Shown here: piece after piece, positions 1 through 10,000 of the stretch
Layout: each line of letters begins with the position of its first letter
How positions within the stretch are numbered: the stretch's first letter is position 1
Assembly (NCBI GenBank): GCA_019115845.1
Contig: DXCU01000025.1
Span: 1-49,994 of the forward strand
From: Candidatus Rubneribacter avistercoris
Lineage (GTDB): Bacteria; Actinomycetota; Coriobacteriia; Coriobacteriales; Eggerthellaceae
Length of the DNA: 49,994 nt
Direction: 5' to 3'
The notes under the pieces: model-generated
Seen by the model: only the letters and a program-made list of their open reading frames with translations
The model's database searches: none
What the model was told of the DNA's origin: nothing
Made by a program: the position numbers and the translations under genes

Positions 1-131
1 TGGTCGGTCGGTTGGTTGATCGCGTTCGGTCGATCGGTCGCGTTCGGGCATGGCGCGCGGTAGAATGGGGGCACGCGCTTGCCCGGCCAACCGCGCCGGC
101 CCCACCGACCCCGCCGAACAGGAGCAAGCCC

Positions 132-1079
132 ATGGAACCTGTGGAAAACGTCCGAGAGTACTCCCACCACGAGCTGGCGGCCCTCGTGCCGCTGCCGGCC
201 GACGACGCGAACAAGTACACGCGCGGCACGCTCACGGCCGTCGTCGGCAGCGAGCGCTACCCGGGCGCGGCGTGTCTCGCGGCGGCCGCGAGCCAGCGGG
301 CGGGCGCGGGCTACACCGAGGTGATCACGCACGCCGCAGCCGTAAACATCGTGCGCGCCTGGCGGCCTTCCCTTGTGGTGCGCCCGCGCAGCGCGCTGTC
401 CGAGGCCCTCGCGTCCGCGTACGAGGGCAAACAGCCCGCGCAATCGGCCCCCGGGGACCGCAAAGTCGAGGCCCTCGCGTCCGCGCGCGCGGGCAAGCCG
501 CGCGCTTACCTGGTGGGATCGGGGTTCGACGTGCAAGATGCGGAATCAGCTTCGCTGACTTTGTCCGTGTTGGAGGGGACGCGCGCCCCCGTTGTCGTGG
601 ATGGCGGAGGACTTGACGCGCTGGCCGGCGAGGAGGGCCGCCGCTTGCTGCTGCGGCGCCACGAGGAAGGGTGCGCGACCGTCATCACGCCGCATGCCGG
701 CGAAGCCGCGCGCCTGGCCCGCCCGCTCGGTCTGCCTACGGACGACCCCTGCGCGCTTTCGCGCGCCCTCTCGCGCGCCTTGGGCGTTGTCGCCCTGGTG
801 AAGGGGCCGATCACGTACGCATCCGACGGCGAGCAGGTCGCGCGCATAGCCCACGGCACGCCCGCGCTCGCAAAGGCCGGCACGGGAGACGTGCTCGCAG
901 GCATGGCGGGGGCCCTGCTGGCCCAGGGCCTGGACACGCTCGACGCCGCCGTGCTGGCCGCCGAGCTGCACGCCCGCGCGGGCCGCGTTGCGGCGGCGCG
1001 TCTGACCGAGGTGGCCGTGACCGCCGAAGACGTGGTGGAGGCCCTCCCTTCCGCGATAGCCGAGCTCCTAGGCGCATAA
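132..1079 (+). CDS. nnrD: ADP/ATP-dependent NAD(P)H-hydrate dehydratase
   Basis: Repairs NAD(P)HX, the damaged hydrated form of NAD(P)H, by nucleotide-dependent dehydration in the cytosol. The 315-residue product shows the ribokinase-like carbohydrate-kinase fold motifs of the family: KYTRGTLTAVVGS near the N-terminus, VITPHAGEAARL mid-protein, VALVKGPITYASDG, and the catalytic/nucleotide-binding AKAGTGDVLAGM near the C-terminus. I chose the ATG at 132 because AGGAG lies 7 bases upstream; an in-frame start at 12 would add an unconserved Arg/Pro-rich tail. The usual fused or adjacent epimerase (NnrE) domain is not seen. The gene converges on acpS, a common genomic partner. A 22-codon in-frame duplication sits between residues about 91 and 118 (EALASA repeated). 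Family call is firm. Confidence 0.93.
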   Translation: MEPVENVREYSHHELAALVPLPADDANKYTRGTLTAVVGSERYPGAACLAAAASQRAGAGYTEVITHAAAVNIVRAWRPSLVVRPRSALSEALASAYEGKQPAQSAPGDRKVEALASARAGKPRAYLVGSGFDVQDAESASLTLSVLEGTRAPVVVDGGGLDALAGEEGRRLLLRRHEEGCATVITPHAGEAARLARPLGLPTDDPCALSRALSRALGVVALVKGPITYASDGEQVARIAHGTPALAKAGTGDVLAGMAGALLAQGLDTLDAAVLAAELHARAGRVAAARLTEVAVTAEDVVEALPSAIAELLGA

Positions 1080-1157
1080 GGCCGCAGGGCGCGGCAGGGG
1101 CGGCGGCACGCACCCGCCCCCGAGCGCGAGCGCGTCCCCAGCGCCCGCCGCGTCCCC

Positions 1158-1679
1158 CTACGCGGGCGCGTCCCCCGGCGCGGGCGCATCCATCTCGTCG
1201 AGCAGGGCGCGCGCCTCCTTGAACTGCTTGGCCAGCTCCTCCATGGGATCGACGCGCTTCTCGGCGGCGCGCACAGAGCCCTCCGTGATGGCCATGGCGC
1301 AGGCCACCGCCTCGGTGTGCGTGTAGGACAGCGACAACGGCAGCTCGCGCACGCCCTGCTCGCGCGCGACCTCCTTCGCGCGCCCGTGCAGCGCCACCAC
1401 CGGACGGCCCTTCGCGTTGCGGCGCACCTCGACATCGCGCACGCCGATGCCGCGCGAGAACCCCGTGCCAAGCGCCTTCACCACGGCTTCCTTCGCAGCG
1501 AACCGCGTGGCGTAGTGCGTCTCGGGGTTGGCGGTGGCGTCGCAGTAGGCACGCTCGTCCTCCGAGAACACGCGCTCGCGAAAGCGAGGCGTGCGCTCCA
1601 GGATACGCCGCATCCGCGCGATCTCCACGATGTCCACGCCCAGTCCCACCTGGCCCTCTAGTGCTTCGTTCCCATCCAT
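1158..1679 (-). CDS. acpS: holo-[acyl-carrier-protein] synthase
   Basis: Transfers 4'-phosphopantetheine from CoA to the serine of acyl carrier protein, activating fatty-acid synthesis. Visible family motifs are GVDIVEIARM at residues 12-21 (metal-binding Asp), FSEDERAYC, the ATRFAAKEAVVKALGTG block carrying the second metal-binding Glu, and LSLSYTHTEAVACAMA near the usual C-terminus. The ATG at 1679 is preceded by GGAGAG; the longer in-frame reading to 1742 has no support. The product is 173 residues, about 45 longer than typical AcpS, the extra part being a charged C-terminal tail ending APAPGDAPA. It lies 138 bases downstream of glmS on the same strand and converges with nnrD. Confidence 0.93.
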   Translation of the reverse strand: MDGNEALEGQVGLGVDIVEIARMRRILERTPRFRERVFSEDERAYCDATANPETHYATRFAAKEAVVKALGTGFSRGIGVRDVEVRRNAKGRPVVALHGRAKEVAREQGVRELPLSLSYTHTEAVACAMAITEGSVRAAEKRVDPMEELAKQFKEARALLDEMDAPAPGDAPA

Positions 1680-1817
1680 GTCTCTCTCCAAAGTCGCATG
1701 CTCGCAGATAAGCCTCGCCCGTCTGCGCGAATCGGCCTTCAAGCCCCGGACGGCATAGCCGGCGAAAGGCGCTGCGGCGCCTCAACCGGCTCCGCAAGCC
1801 GGAAAACCCGCGGGTCC

Positions 1818-3650
<1,833 letters not shown>

Positions 3651-3682
3651 GGAAGGCTCCTTTGCCGTTCGGGTTCGGCGGT

Positions 3683-3688
3683 ATTGTA
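3683..3688 (-). promoter_or_regulatory. candidate -10 box of glmS
   Basis: Reads TACAAT on the minus strand, 33-38 bases upstream of the glmS ATG. No good -35 box is visible at the expected distance, so this is a partial promoter call. Confidence 0.4.
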
Positions 3689-3819
3689 GCGCACCGCCCC
3701 CGCACGGTCCCGCGCACGTGGGCCGCGCGCGCCCATCCCCTCGATAAACGCATCTTCGCGAAAGGACGTCCGCAGCTCGCAAGAAGGCGGAGCGGACGCC
3801 GCAACCCCGCCCGACGCAG

Positions 3820-4041
3820 CCGGCGGCGGTTCAGCGGCCCGCAACCCCTCCGGTGGCGAGAAATCACCGAAATCGGAAAACTCTTCCACCACCACCCACC
3901 GCTGCATGAGCAAAACGCCTGATCGAAAAAGATCTGCCATCCGAAAGAGGCTCCCAGGGCCGCCCGCGCCCCCTGAAATCTTCCGACTTCGGTGATTTCT
4001 CGCCACCGGAGGGGCTTCCTCTCTGCCGAACCCGCCGCCGG
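3820..4041. repeat. palindromic repeat unit U1 (long imperfect inverted repeat)
   Basis: Two 34-bp arms, 3845-3878 and 3981-4014, are inverted copies with 33 of 34 positions identical; the core reads GAGAAATCACCGAA. Similarity continues outward (CCGGCGGCGG at 3820-3829 against CCGCCGCCGG at 4032-4041), so the whole unit is about 220 bp with a loop of about 100 bp. It fills most of the gene-free stretch 3651-4147 between glmS and the nuclease-like gene. The outer right flank carries CTCTCTGCCGAACCCGCCGC, which resembles the end of repeats U3 and U5 near 12450 and 14430. Confidence 0.85.
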
Positions 4042-4147
4042 CGCGGGCCGCCTCGCCAACCCCGATCCGGCAAAGCAACCTCCGACAACCCGACGGCGGA
4101 AGAGCGCTTCTCGCCCATCGCGCGGGCAGGCCGCATGGCCCGCTTCC

Positions 4148-5152
4148 TCACACGTACCTCGCAGGCAGGCCAAGACGCCTCCGCAATCCAAGCTTTCGGG
4201 CATGATGGTCGGCCACAGCCGTCCGCGCGCGCTTTCCGAGACGCAAGCGGATCGCTTCGGCTATCGCGTCGGTCGCCGCAAGGCTGTCAAGCTCGTTGCC
4301 GGTGACCCCTATCACCGTCCACCCCATGGTCGCAAGCGCGTTCGCGCGCCGGGAATCGCGTATGCGGTTCAACTCGCCCTCATGGCTCTCGCGGCTTTGG
4401 TACTCAACGTCGAGCTTGGCCTCGGACCAGCACAAATCGCATCGAAAACTCCTCCTGCCGGCTATGGCGCGTGCCCGGGCGGCAGCCTCCACCTCGAAGT
4501 TCATGCGGGGAATGCCAAGACCGTGCCCGCCTTTCGCCAAAGGCAGGCCCATGACGAGCGCGAGCTTCGTCTCGCGCGCCGAAGCCGATCCGTCGGCCAG
4601 GTACGCAAGGATGCGCGCAACCTTGCGCGCGCCGTCGAGGGAGGGGTTGCGCGCCACGAACCTGCGCAGCGCCTGCACGCTCGTCAGAGGCTCCACGTCG
4701 TAAGCCGGAGGCATCCCCGTGCGCCGGGTGCGGTACGACACGCACAGCTCCCATGCGAGTTCCAGCAAAGCGACCTCGCTCTTCTCCCACCGCGCCTCCT
4801 GAACGAGGGCGAGCTCGGGCGAGCAGACGGCCACGTCCTCATCCAAACGAAGAAGCGCCGACCCCGGCAGGAACCCTTCGCGCACGTGCGGACGGCAGGC
4901 CTTCCCCGCACGGCAGTTCGGAGTCCCCACCAGAACATGGACCGGCTCCTCGAGCCGCAGTCCGGGATGATCCGCCTCCAGGCGGCGAAGCGTCTCTCGC
5001 AGCAACTCGCTCCTCGGCGCATGGCCAGGAAGCTTCGGCGCGGCGCCTTTCTCTGGCGCAAGCTCCCCAGGTTTCGCAGCCCGCAAGATCTGCAATGCGG
5101 TTCGGTGCCCGAAGCAAACGGTCGGTTGCGCGATGCGCGTTCGGGAAGACAT
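4148..5152 (-). CDS. DUF559/Vsr-like putative endonuclease, copy 1
   Basis: A 334-residue protein not assigned to a characterised family. The N-terminal part (TVCFGHRTALQILRAAKP) looks like the helical start of AbiEi/DUF559-type proteins. The C-terminal part (residues about 240-310) holds RRSFRCDLCWSEAKLDVEYQS, an arginine-rich RIRDSRRANALATMGW and VIGVTGNEL, the order of motifs expected in PD-(D/E)XK nucleases of the DUF559/Vsr type (acidic LDVEY, then D..R...L..GW). It is clearly paralogous to 12549-13574. The ATG at 5152 has AAGGGGAAGG upstream. It is monocistronic and bracketed by inverted repeats U1 and U2. Nuclease activity is inference; AbiEi-like antitoxin function is an alternative. 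Confidence 0.75.
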   Translation of the reverse strand: MSSRTRIAQPTVCFGHRTALQILRAAKPGELAPEKGAAPKLPGHAPRSELLRETLRRLEADHPGLRLEEPVHVLVGTPNCRAGKACRPHVREGFLPGSALLRLDEDVAVCSPELALVQEARWEKSEVALLELAWELCVSYRTRRTGMPPAYDVEPLTSVQALRRFVARNPSLDGARKVARILAYLADGSASARETKLALVMGLPLAKGGHGLGIPRMNFEVEAAARARAIAGRRSFRCDLCWSEAKLDVEYQSRESHEGELNRIRDSRRANALATMGWTVIGVTGNELDSLAATDAIAEAIRLRLGKRARTAVADHHARKLGLRRRLGLPARYV

Positions 5153-5326
5153 GGGACCTTCCCCTTTCGTCGCCCTTGGCTGAGAGGATCTTGCAGACGT
5201 GGGAGGGGAAGACGAGGGCACCGCTTCCAGCATGGACCGCTTCGAAAGAAGGGCATCTGCACTGGCTCTATGATAGAGCGGATTCTACCATGCACGCCAC
5301 GCGCCGACGAGCCGTATGGCAAGAAT

Positions 5327-5468
5327 TCACCGAAGTCGGAAGATTTCGAGGATCGCAGAAGGCCTCAAGGACGTCTTTTGAACAGCCTCCCTCCATCGAC
5401 CAGGGGCTTCTTGCTCGCCGCGAGGAAACGAAGAGGCAATCCCTTCCGATTTCGGTGAATTCTCGCCA
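5327..5468. repeat. palindromic repeat unit U2
   Basis: Inverted arms at 5327-5352 and 5443-5468 agree at 24 of 26 positions; the core GAATTCACCGAA differs from the U1 core mainly at one base (GAAATCACCGAA). The loop is about 90 bp. This unit lies in the gap 5153-5606 upstream of nuclease-like copy 1, so the gene sits between two units of the same repeat family. The remainder of the gap (5469-5606) shows no gene or clear signal. Confidence 0.85.
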
Positions 5469-5606
5469 CGCAAGGGGCGTTTGTCGCCGAATCGGAGCGG
5501 ACCACCGCGCGCGACAAGCCCGACGGCAACCGCCCCGGCGATCTCGATTCGGCAACGAAGGGAGGCGCCGGGCGGGCGCCGACGAGCCGGGCGCGCGCCG
5601 CCGCCC

Positions 5607-6356
5607 TCAGGCGCACGGGGCGTCCGGGCGGGCGTTGGCGTGGCGCACGAAATCCACGATGCGCGCGATGAACTCCTCCTTGCCCCCTACCGCGCCCCCG
5701 CACAAGCCGCCGGCGTCGGATCCCGCCTCCTCGGGCGCTCCCCCGCGCAAGCCGCCGCCTTCCAACCCCGCCTCCTCCGGCGCCCCGTCGCGCCGCCCGA
5801 GCGGCTCGCGCGTGAGCGGCCCCTCGTCGCCAAGGTGGTACAGCGCGCCGGTCAGCACCATGCCCACCAGCGCCACGGCCTCGAAGGCCGGATCGATCTC
5901 GGGACGGATGCAGCCCTCGCGCTGCCCGCGCGCTATCTGGCCCTCCAGCACGTCGAGCAGCCGCCGCTCGTAGCCGCGCATCGCCTCCGACCACGCGCGC
6001 CCCTCGCGCCACAGCTCCGACACGAAGAAGCGCCCGAACGCCTTGTTCTCGAAGATGCCCGACGCGAACAGCTCGATCATACCGGTGAGCGCGTCTATGG
6101 CGGTGGGCGCCTCGGCCGCGATGCACTCGAAACCGGCCACGATGCGCCCGATGCCGTCCTCCAGAATGCTCTCGGCCATGGCGGCCTTGCTTTTGAAGTG
6201 GTAGTACGCCACGCCCTTCGACACGCCGGCCGCCTCCACGATCTCGTCCACCGTGGCCGCCGAGTAGCCCTTCTCCCCGATCACCTCCAAAGCGGCGTCG
6301 AGCAGCTGGCGCCGCGTGGCGCATGCCTTCTCCGTCTGTCCCTTCCGTTTCGCCAT
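5607..6356 (-). CDS. TetR/AcrR-family transcriptional regulator
   Basis: Probable repressor of its own operon. Residues 15-60 form a classic TetR helix-turn-helix: RRQLLDAALEVIGEKGYS, then AATVDEIVEAAGVSKGVAYY and HFKSKAAMAESIL. The rest is a ligand-binding helical domain. Start chosen at the ATG 6356; a GTG at 6362 two codons upstream is equally in frame, and neither has an obvious Shine-Dalgarno, suggesting coupling to the YhgE gene whose stop is 9 bases upstream. The C-terminal third contains two 15-residue tandem repeats (APEEAG...GG) not expected in TetR proteins. Likely operator is the palindrome at 9762-9775 in front of the operon. Confidence 0.92.
   Translation of the reverse strand: MAKRKGQTEKACATRRQLLDAALEVIGEKGYSAATVDEIVEAAGVSKGVAYYHFKSKAAMAESILEDGIGRIVAGFECIAAEAPTAIDALTGMIELFASGIFENKAFGRFFVSELWREGRAWSEAMRGYERRLLDVLEGQIARGQREGCIRPEIDPAFEAVALVGMVLTGALYHLGDEGPLTREPLGRRDGAPEEAGLEGGGLRGGAPEEAGSDAGGLCGGAVGGKEEFIARIVDFVRHANARPDAPCA
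5691..5780 (-). repeat. 45-bp tandem repeat inside the TetR gene
   Basis: Two adjacent 45-bp units start at 5691 and 5736, with a third partial start at 5781. They encode 15-residue units APEEAG...GG, rich in Gly, Ala and Glu, inserted in the C-terminal part of the regulator. The reading frame is kept. Confidence 0.75.
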
Positions 6357-6365
6357 GGGCACAGT

Positions 6366-8954
6366 TTACCCCAACTGCAGCACCGGGTGCAGATCCTCCA
6401 TGCGCACCGTGCGCTTGCCGCGCGCAACCGCGCACGTGAGCGCGAAGCACGCCGCGCCCAACACCGCCAGCACCGCGCAGTCGAAGCCCGCCTGCGCGTA
6501 GTCGAGGCCCGTCATGATCTGGCGCATGCCCTCCACCACGTAGGTCATGGGCATGAACGGGTTGATGGCCTGGAAGAACTCCGGCGTCGTTTGGATGGGA
6601 AACGTCCCGGCGCACGCCGTGAGCTGCAGCATGAGCAAGATGATGGCCACGAACTTGCCGGGGAACCCGAACGCCGCCATGAGCAGCTGCATGACGGCCG
6701 CGAACACGAGCGCCACAAGGTAGCCCATCGCGTAGAACGCGGGCACGTTGTCGATCTGCAGCTGCAGGCCGAACTGCAGCACCACCATGAGCAGCGTCGC
6801 CTGGACGAGGGCGAACGCCGCCATGGGCAGGTAGTTCGAGAGCGCCGCGGTGAGGGGGCTTGCGCCCGACAGGACGAGCCGGCCGTTGAGCGGCCTGAAC
6901 ACGAACCCCGCCACAAGGCCGCCCACCCAAAGGCCCAGCGCCATGAAGTACGGGGCGAAGCCGGTGCCGTAGTTCTTCACGGTGGTGTAGTACTCGTTTG
7001 CAAGCTGCACCGGGTCGCTCATCATGGCGGCCTTGCCGTCGACGTTCGTCGTTTGGTCGGCGGCGGTTCGCGCGCCTTCCGCAAGCGCCACAGCTAGCGT
7101 GCCCGAGCCGTCAACCGCGTCCTCAAGGCCCAAGGAGAGCGAGGCGCTGCCGTCCTCAAGCTGCGCGGCGCCCTCGGCGATCTGCGAGGAGCCGTCCCGG
7201 GCCGAGACCGCGCCTGAGGAAAGCCGGCCCGCGCCGTCTTTGGCCGACTGCGCGCCGCTTGCCAGCTGGCCCGCGCCGGCATCGAGCTGCGCCGCCCCCG
7301 ACACCGCTGAGGATGCGCCGTCGCTCACCTGCGCCGCGCCGAAGGCCACCTGCGAGGCGCCGGAGGCAAGCGAGGACATGCTCGCATTGACCTCGCTCGC
7401 GCCCGCATCAAGCTGCAACACCGCGGCACGAAGCGCGGGCGATTGCCGAACGAGCGGAAGCAGCTGCGAGGACAGGCTTTCGTAGCCGGCCGCAAGGCTG
7501 TTGAGGCCGCCGTAGAGCGTGGTTGCCGAAGCGTCGCCCGAAGAGCCGATGCCACCGGCGAGGAGGTTCGCCCCGCCGTAGAGCGTGGCCGGCGACGTAT
7601 CGCCCGGGGCGCCGATGCCCGCCTGCAGCTGCTGCGCGCCGAGAACCAGGCTCCCGGCGCCCTCCTCGAGCCGCGACGCGCCGGCCGACAGGCCCCCCGC
7701 AGCCTCCTGGGCGGCGGCGATGAGGCCCATGGCCGTCTGCGCGTCGCCGCCTTCGAGGGCCGCCTGGGCGCTGCCCAGCAAGCCGCACAGCGTTTGGTCG
7801 GCCGCCGTCTGCCCCGGCGAGCCGATCCCGGCTTCCAAGGAAGCCGCCCCCGCCTGGGCATCGCGAGCCCCCGCCTCAAGGGCGCCCGCGCCGCCGGATG
7901 CCGCATCCAGCCCGCCCTTGAGCCGGCTCGCGCCGTCGGCAAGCTCGCCGGCCGCGCCCTGCAGCTGCGCGATGCCGCCCGAGATCTGGGCCGACCCCGC
8001 TTCGGCTTTTTCCACCTGCGCCTCGTTGGGCAAGGCCGCGGTCGCTTCCGCCAGCTGGCCAGCGCCGGCGGCCAGCTGGCTCGTGCCGTCGCTTTGCAGC
8101 TTCGCCGCCCCGCCCGCCACGCTGCCGGCCCCCTCGGCCACCTGGCTTGCGCCGTCGTGCAGCTGGCCCGCGCCCGCCGCAAGCGACTGCGTGCCGGCCT
8201 TCAGCGCAGAAGCGCCGCCGACGAGCGTGCCCAAGCCGGAGTCAAGGGACGACGCGCCGGAAACGAGGCTGCCCAGGCCGGCGTCGAGCGAAAGCGCGCC
8301 GTCCTTGAGCGTGCCGAGGTTCGCCGTGATGGCGACGCTGCCGTCCTTCGCGGTCACAAGGCCGTCCTCCAAATCACCCGCGCCGTCGGCGGCTGTCTGG
8401 ATGTCCTTGCCCGAATCGGCCACGCGGGAGAGCACCGTCTGCCAGTACTCCTCGGCCACCGTGTCGCTCACGCGCTGGCGCACCTCTTTCCACACTGTTT
8501 CGCCTATCTGGGACGCCAGCATATTCTCGCTTTGGTTGTACTCCACTTCAAGCTGGGCCCTGCGGGGCGCGTCGCTGTCCGCCGACGCCACGCTGGCGGA
8601 GAAGTCCGAAGGAATGGTGCAGGTCATGAAGTAGGTGCCGTCCTCAAGGCCCCGCTGCGCCTCGTCGGCCGACACGAAGTGCCACTGCAAGCCGTCGTCG
8701 GTCGCGCGCAGCTCGTCCACCACGTCGTCACCGAGGTTGCGGCTCTCGGCCGCGATGACGGCGCCCGCGTCCTCGTTCACCACGGCCACGGGCACCGTGT
8801 TCAGGCGCGCGTAGGGATCTTGGAACGCCGCCAGGTACAGCGCGCCGTACAGAAGCGGCATGATGGCGATGGCCGCTATCACCACCCACATCACCTTCGA
8901 CGCCGTGATGTTTCGCCATTCGAGGCCCGCGAATCGAAGCCCTTTGAGCGCCAT
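6366..8954 (-). CDS. YhgE/Pip-family ABC-2-like membrane protein
   Basis: An 862-residue export/efflux membrane protein of the YhgE/Pip type. Order: one N-terminal transmembrane helix (VMWVVIAAIAIMPLLYGALYL), an extracytoplasmic domain beginning DPYARLNTVPVAVVNEDAG, a long central stretch of 11-residue Ala/Gly-rich coiled repeats (many variants of AAGAGQLxxGAS), and about five to six C-terminal helices from about residue 645 on. These are family hallmarks. The ATG at 8954 follows AGGAGGGGGAG and lies 2 bases after the stop of the ABC ATPase gene. The preceding ATPase and following TetR gene suggest a TetR-controlled exporter; the substrate cannot be told from sequence. Confidence 0.93.
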   Translation of the reverse strand: MALKGLRFAGLEWRNITASKVMWVVIAAIAIMPLLYGALYLAAFQDPYARLNTVPVAVVNEDAGAVIAAESRNLGDDVVDELRATDDGLQWHFVSADEAQRGLEDGTYFMTCTIPSDFSASVASADSDAPRRAQLEVEYNQSENMLASQIGETVWKEVRQRVSDTVAEEYWQTVLSRVADSGKDIQTAADGAGDLEDGLVTAKDGSVAITANLGTLKDGALSLDAGLGSLVSGASSLDSGLGTLVGGASALKAGTQSLAAGAGQLHDGASQVAEGAGSVAGGAAKLQSDGTSQLAAGAGQLAEATAALPNEAQVEKAEAGSAQISGGIAQLQGAAGELADGASRLKGGLDAASGGAGALEAGARDAQAGAASLEAGIGSPGQTAADQTLCGLLGSAQAALEGGDAQTAMGLIAAAQEAAGGLSAGASRLEEGAGSLVLGAQQLQAGIGAPGDTSPATLYGGANLLAGGIGSSGDASATTLYGGLNSLAAGYESLSSQLLPLVRQSPALRAAVLQLDAGASEVNASMSSLASGASQVAFGAAQVSDGASSAVSGAAQLDAGAGQLASGAQSAKDGAGRLSSGAVSARDGSSQIAEGAAQLEDGSASLSLGLEDAVDGSGTLAVALAEGARTAADQTTNVDGKAAMMSDPVQLANEYYTTVKNYGTGFAPYFMALGLWVGGLVAGFVFRPLNGRLVLSGASPLTAALSNYLPMAAFALVQATLLMVVLQFGLQLQIDNVPAFYAMGYLVALVFAAVMQLLMAAFGFPGKFVAIILLMLQLTACAGTFPIQTTPEFFQAINPFMPMTYVVEGMRQIMTGLDYAQAGFDCAVLAVLGAACFALTCAVARGKRTVRMEDLHPVLQLG

Positions 8955-8956
8955 GG

Positions 8957-9730
8957 TCACTCCCCCTCCTTCGCCAAGTACACGCGCGCATCGGCCATGG
9001 CGGCCAGGTCGCGTTCCGTCACGCCCACGACGACGGCGGCTCCGCGCGCGCGGGCCGCCTCGCGCAGAAGCGAGACGAGGGCCTTCGACTGGGCCATGGT
9101 CAGCTGGTCCTCCACGTCGTCCACCACCACCGCGTCGGGTTCGCCCGAAAACGCGAGCGCGATGCCCAGCGCGGCCAGCTTCTGCGACGTGAGGTCCTTC
9201 ACGCGCACGTCGGCCACGTCGTCCAGGCCCCATTCGCGCAGGTAGGAGAGCACCGCGTCGCGGCGGGGGCGGCCCCCACGCAGCTCGAACTCGGCGCCGG
9301 CGGCCCGGGCGGCCGTCAGGTTCTCCTGCAGGTCGTTCAGGCCCTTGAACAGGCCAAGGCCCACGCGCCGCGCGACCTTCGCCCGCTGGCGCGGAAGTTC
9401 GAGGCCGCCTGCGGACAGCGAGCCTTCCGTGGGCTTCATGCGCCCGGCCAGCGTGAGCAGAAGCGCCGTCTTGCCGCTGCCGTTGCGGCCGCGCACGGCC
9501 GTGAGCTCGCCTGCGCGCGCGTCCACGTCCACGGCGCGGTACGCGTACCCCGCGTACGTCTTGAGCCCCAGGCCGCGGGCGCAAAAGTACGGCTTAGCCA
9601 CGGATGCCGCGGATGCGTCCGCGGCGGTCCGCGCGGGCGTCGGCCCGGTCGCGCCGGACGCGGGGGCGGGCCGCGCGGCGGCCGCCTGGGCGGCGCCTGC
9701 GTCCGCGAGCGTCTCTTGCATGTCCATCAT
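8957..9730 (-). CDS. ABC transporter ATP-binding protein, partly degenerate
   Basis: A 257-residue ATPase-like subunit, presumed to drive or regulate the YhgE protein encoded next. Walker A is intact (GRNGSGKTALL). The signature region reads LTSQKLAALG instead of LSGGQ, and Walker B reads AVVVDDVEDQ with Asp where the catalytic Glu is expected, so ATP hydrolysis may be impaired. The first 45 residues are an Ala/Pro-rich extension. Start at 9730 (ATG ATG GAC) has GGAAGGAA just upstream. A TetR-type palindrome lies 32 bases further upstream. First gene of a three-gene minus-strand operon. Confidence 0.85.
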   Translation of the reverse strand: MMDMQETLADAGAAQAAAARPAPASGATGPTPARTAADASAASVAKPYFCARGLGLKTYAGYAYRAVDVDARAGELTAVRGRNGSGKTALLLTLAGRMKPTEGSLSAGGLELPRQRAKVARRVGLGLFKGLNDLQENLTAARAAGAEFELRGGRPRRDAVLSYLREWGLDDVADVRVKDLTSQKLAALGIALAFSGEPDAVVVDDVEDQLTMAQSKALVSLLREAARARGAAVVVGVTERDLAAMADARVYLAKEGE

Positions 9731-9761
9731 CGTTTCCTTCCCTGCGTCAGTCTACTTTTTG

Positions 9762-9775
9762 ACTGACTAGTCAGT
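9762..9775. promoter_or_regulatory. palindromic operator, candidate TetR-family binding site
   Basis: Perfect 14-bp palindrome ACTGACTAGTCAGT in an A/T-rich patch, 32 bases upstream of the ABC-YhgE-TetR operon start. Size, symmetry and place fit autoregulation by the TetR protein at 5607-6356. Binding is inferred. Confidence 0.7.
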
Positions 9776-9943
9776 TTTTATTGATCGGCACTATAGCACC
9801 TGACGCGAAAAGGCGCAAGCGCCCAGCCCGCAACGCGCGCGATCCACGCGAAACGGACTGGACGCGCCGGACCCCATCATGCCCCCTTCCCTTGCCGCCC
9901 GGGGATTTCCGTAGAGGAAGCGTCACGTCCCGGCGATCTCGGG

Positions 9944-9949
9944 TATACT
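9944..9949 (+). promoter_or_regulatory. candidate -10 box of the VOC-LytTR-permease operon
   Basis: TATACT 52 bases upstream of the ATG at 10001. No convincing -35 box was found. Confidence 0.4.
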
Positions 9950-10000
9950 TCCAGCGAACGAACCGCCGACCGGCGTCCCGCGCGAAAGGAGCCCGCCCCC

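Noticed and set aside
3651..3700. glmS ribozyme
   Set aside because: The candidate promoter leaves about 25 bases of leader, too short, and no ribozyme core is visible.
3992..5458. Long plus-strand open frame (488 codons) opposite nuclease-like copy 1
   Set aside because: Arg/Pro-rich composition, no family motif, and it is the antisense of a gene with a good ribosome site and a paralogue.
7443..9245. 600-codon plus-strand frame opposite the YhgE gene
   Set aside because: Antisense shadow of a repeat-rich GC-biased gene; no motif or ribosome site.
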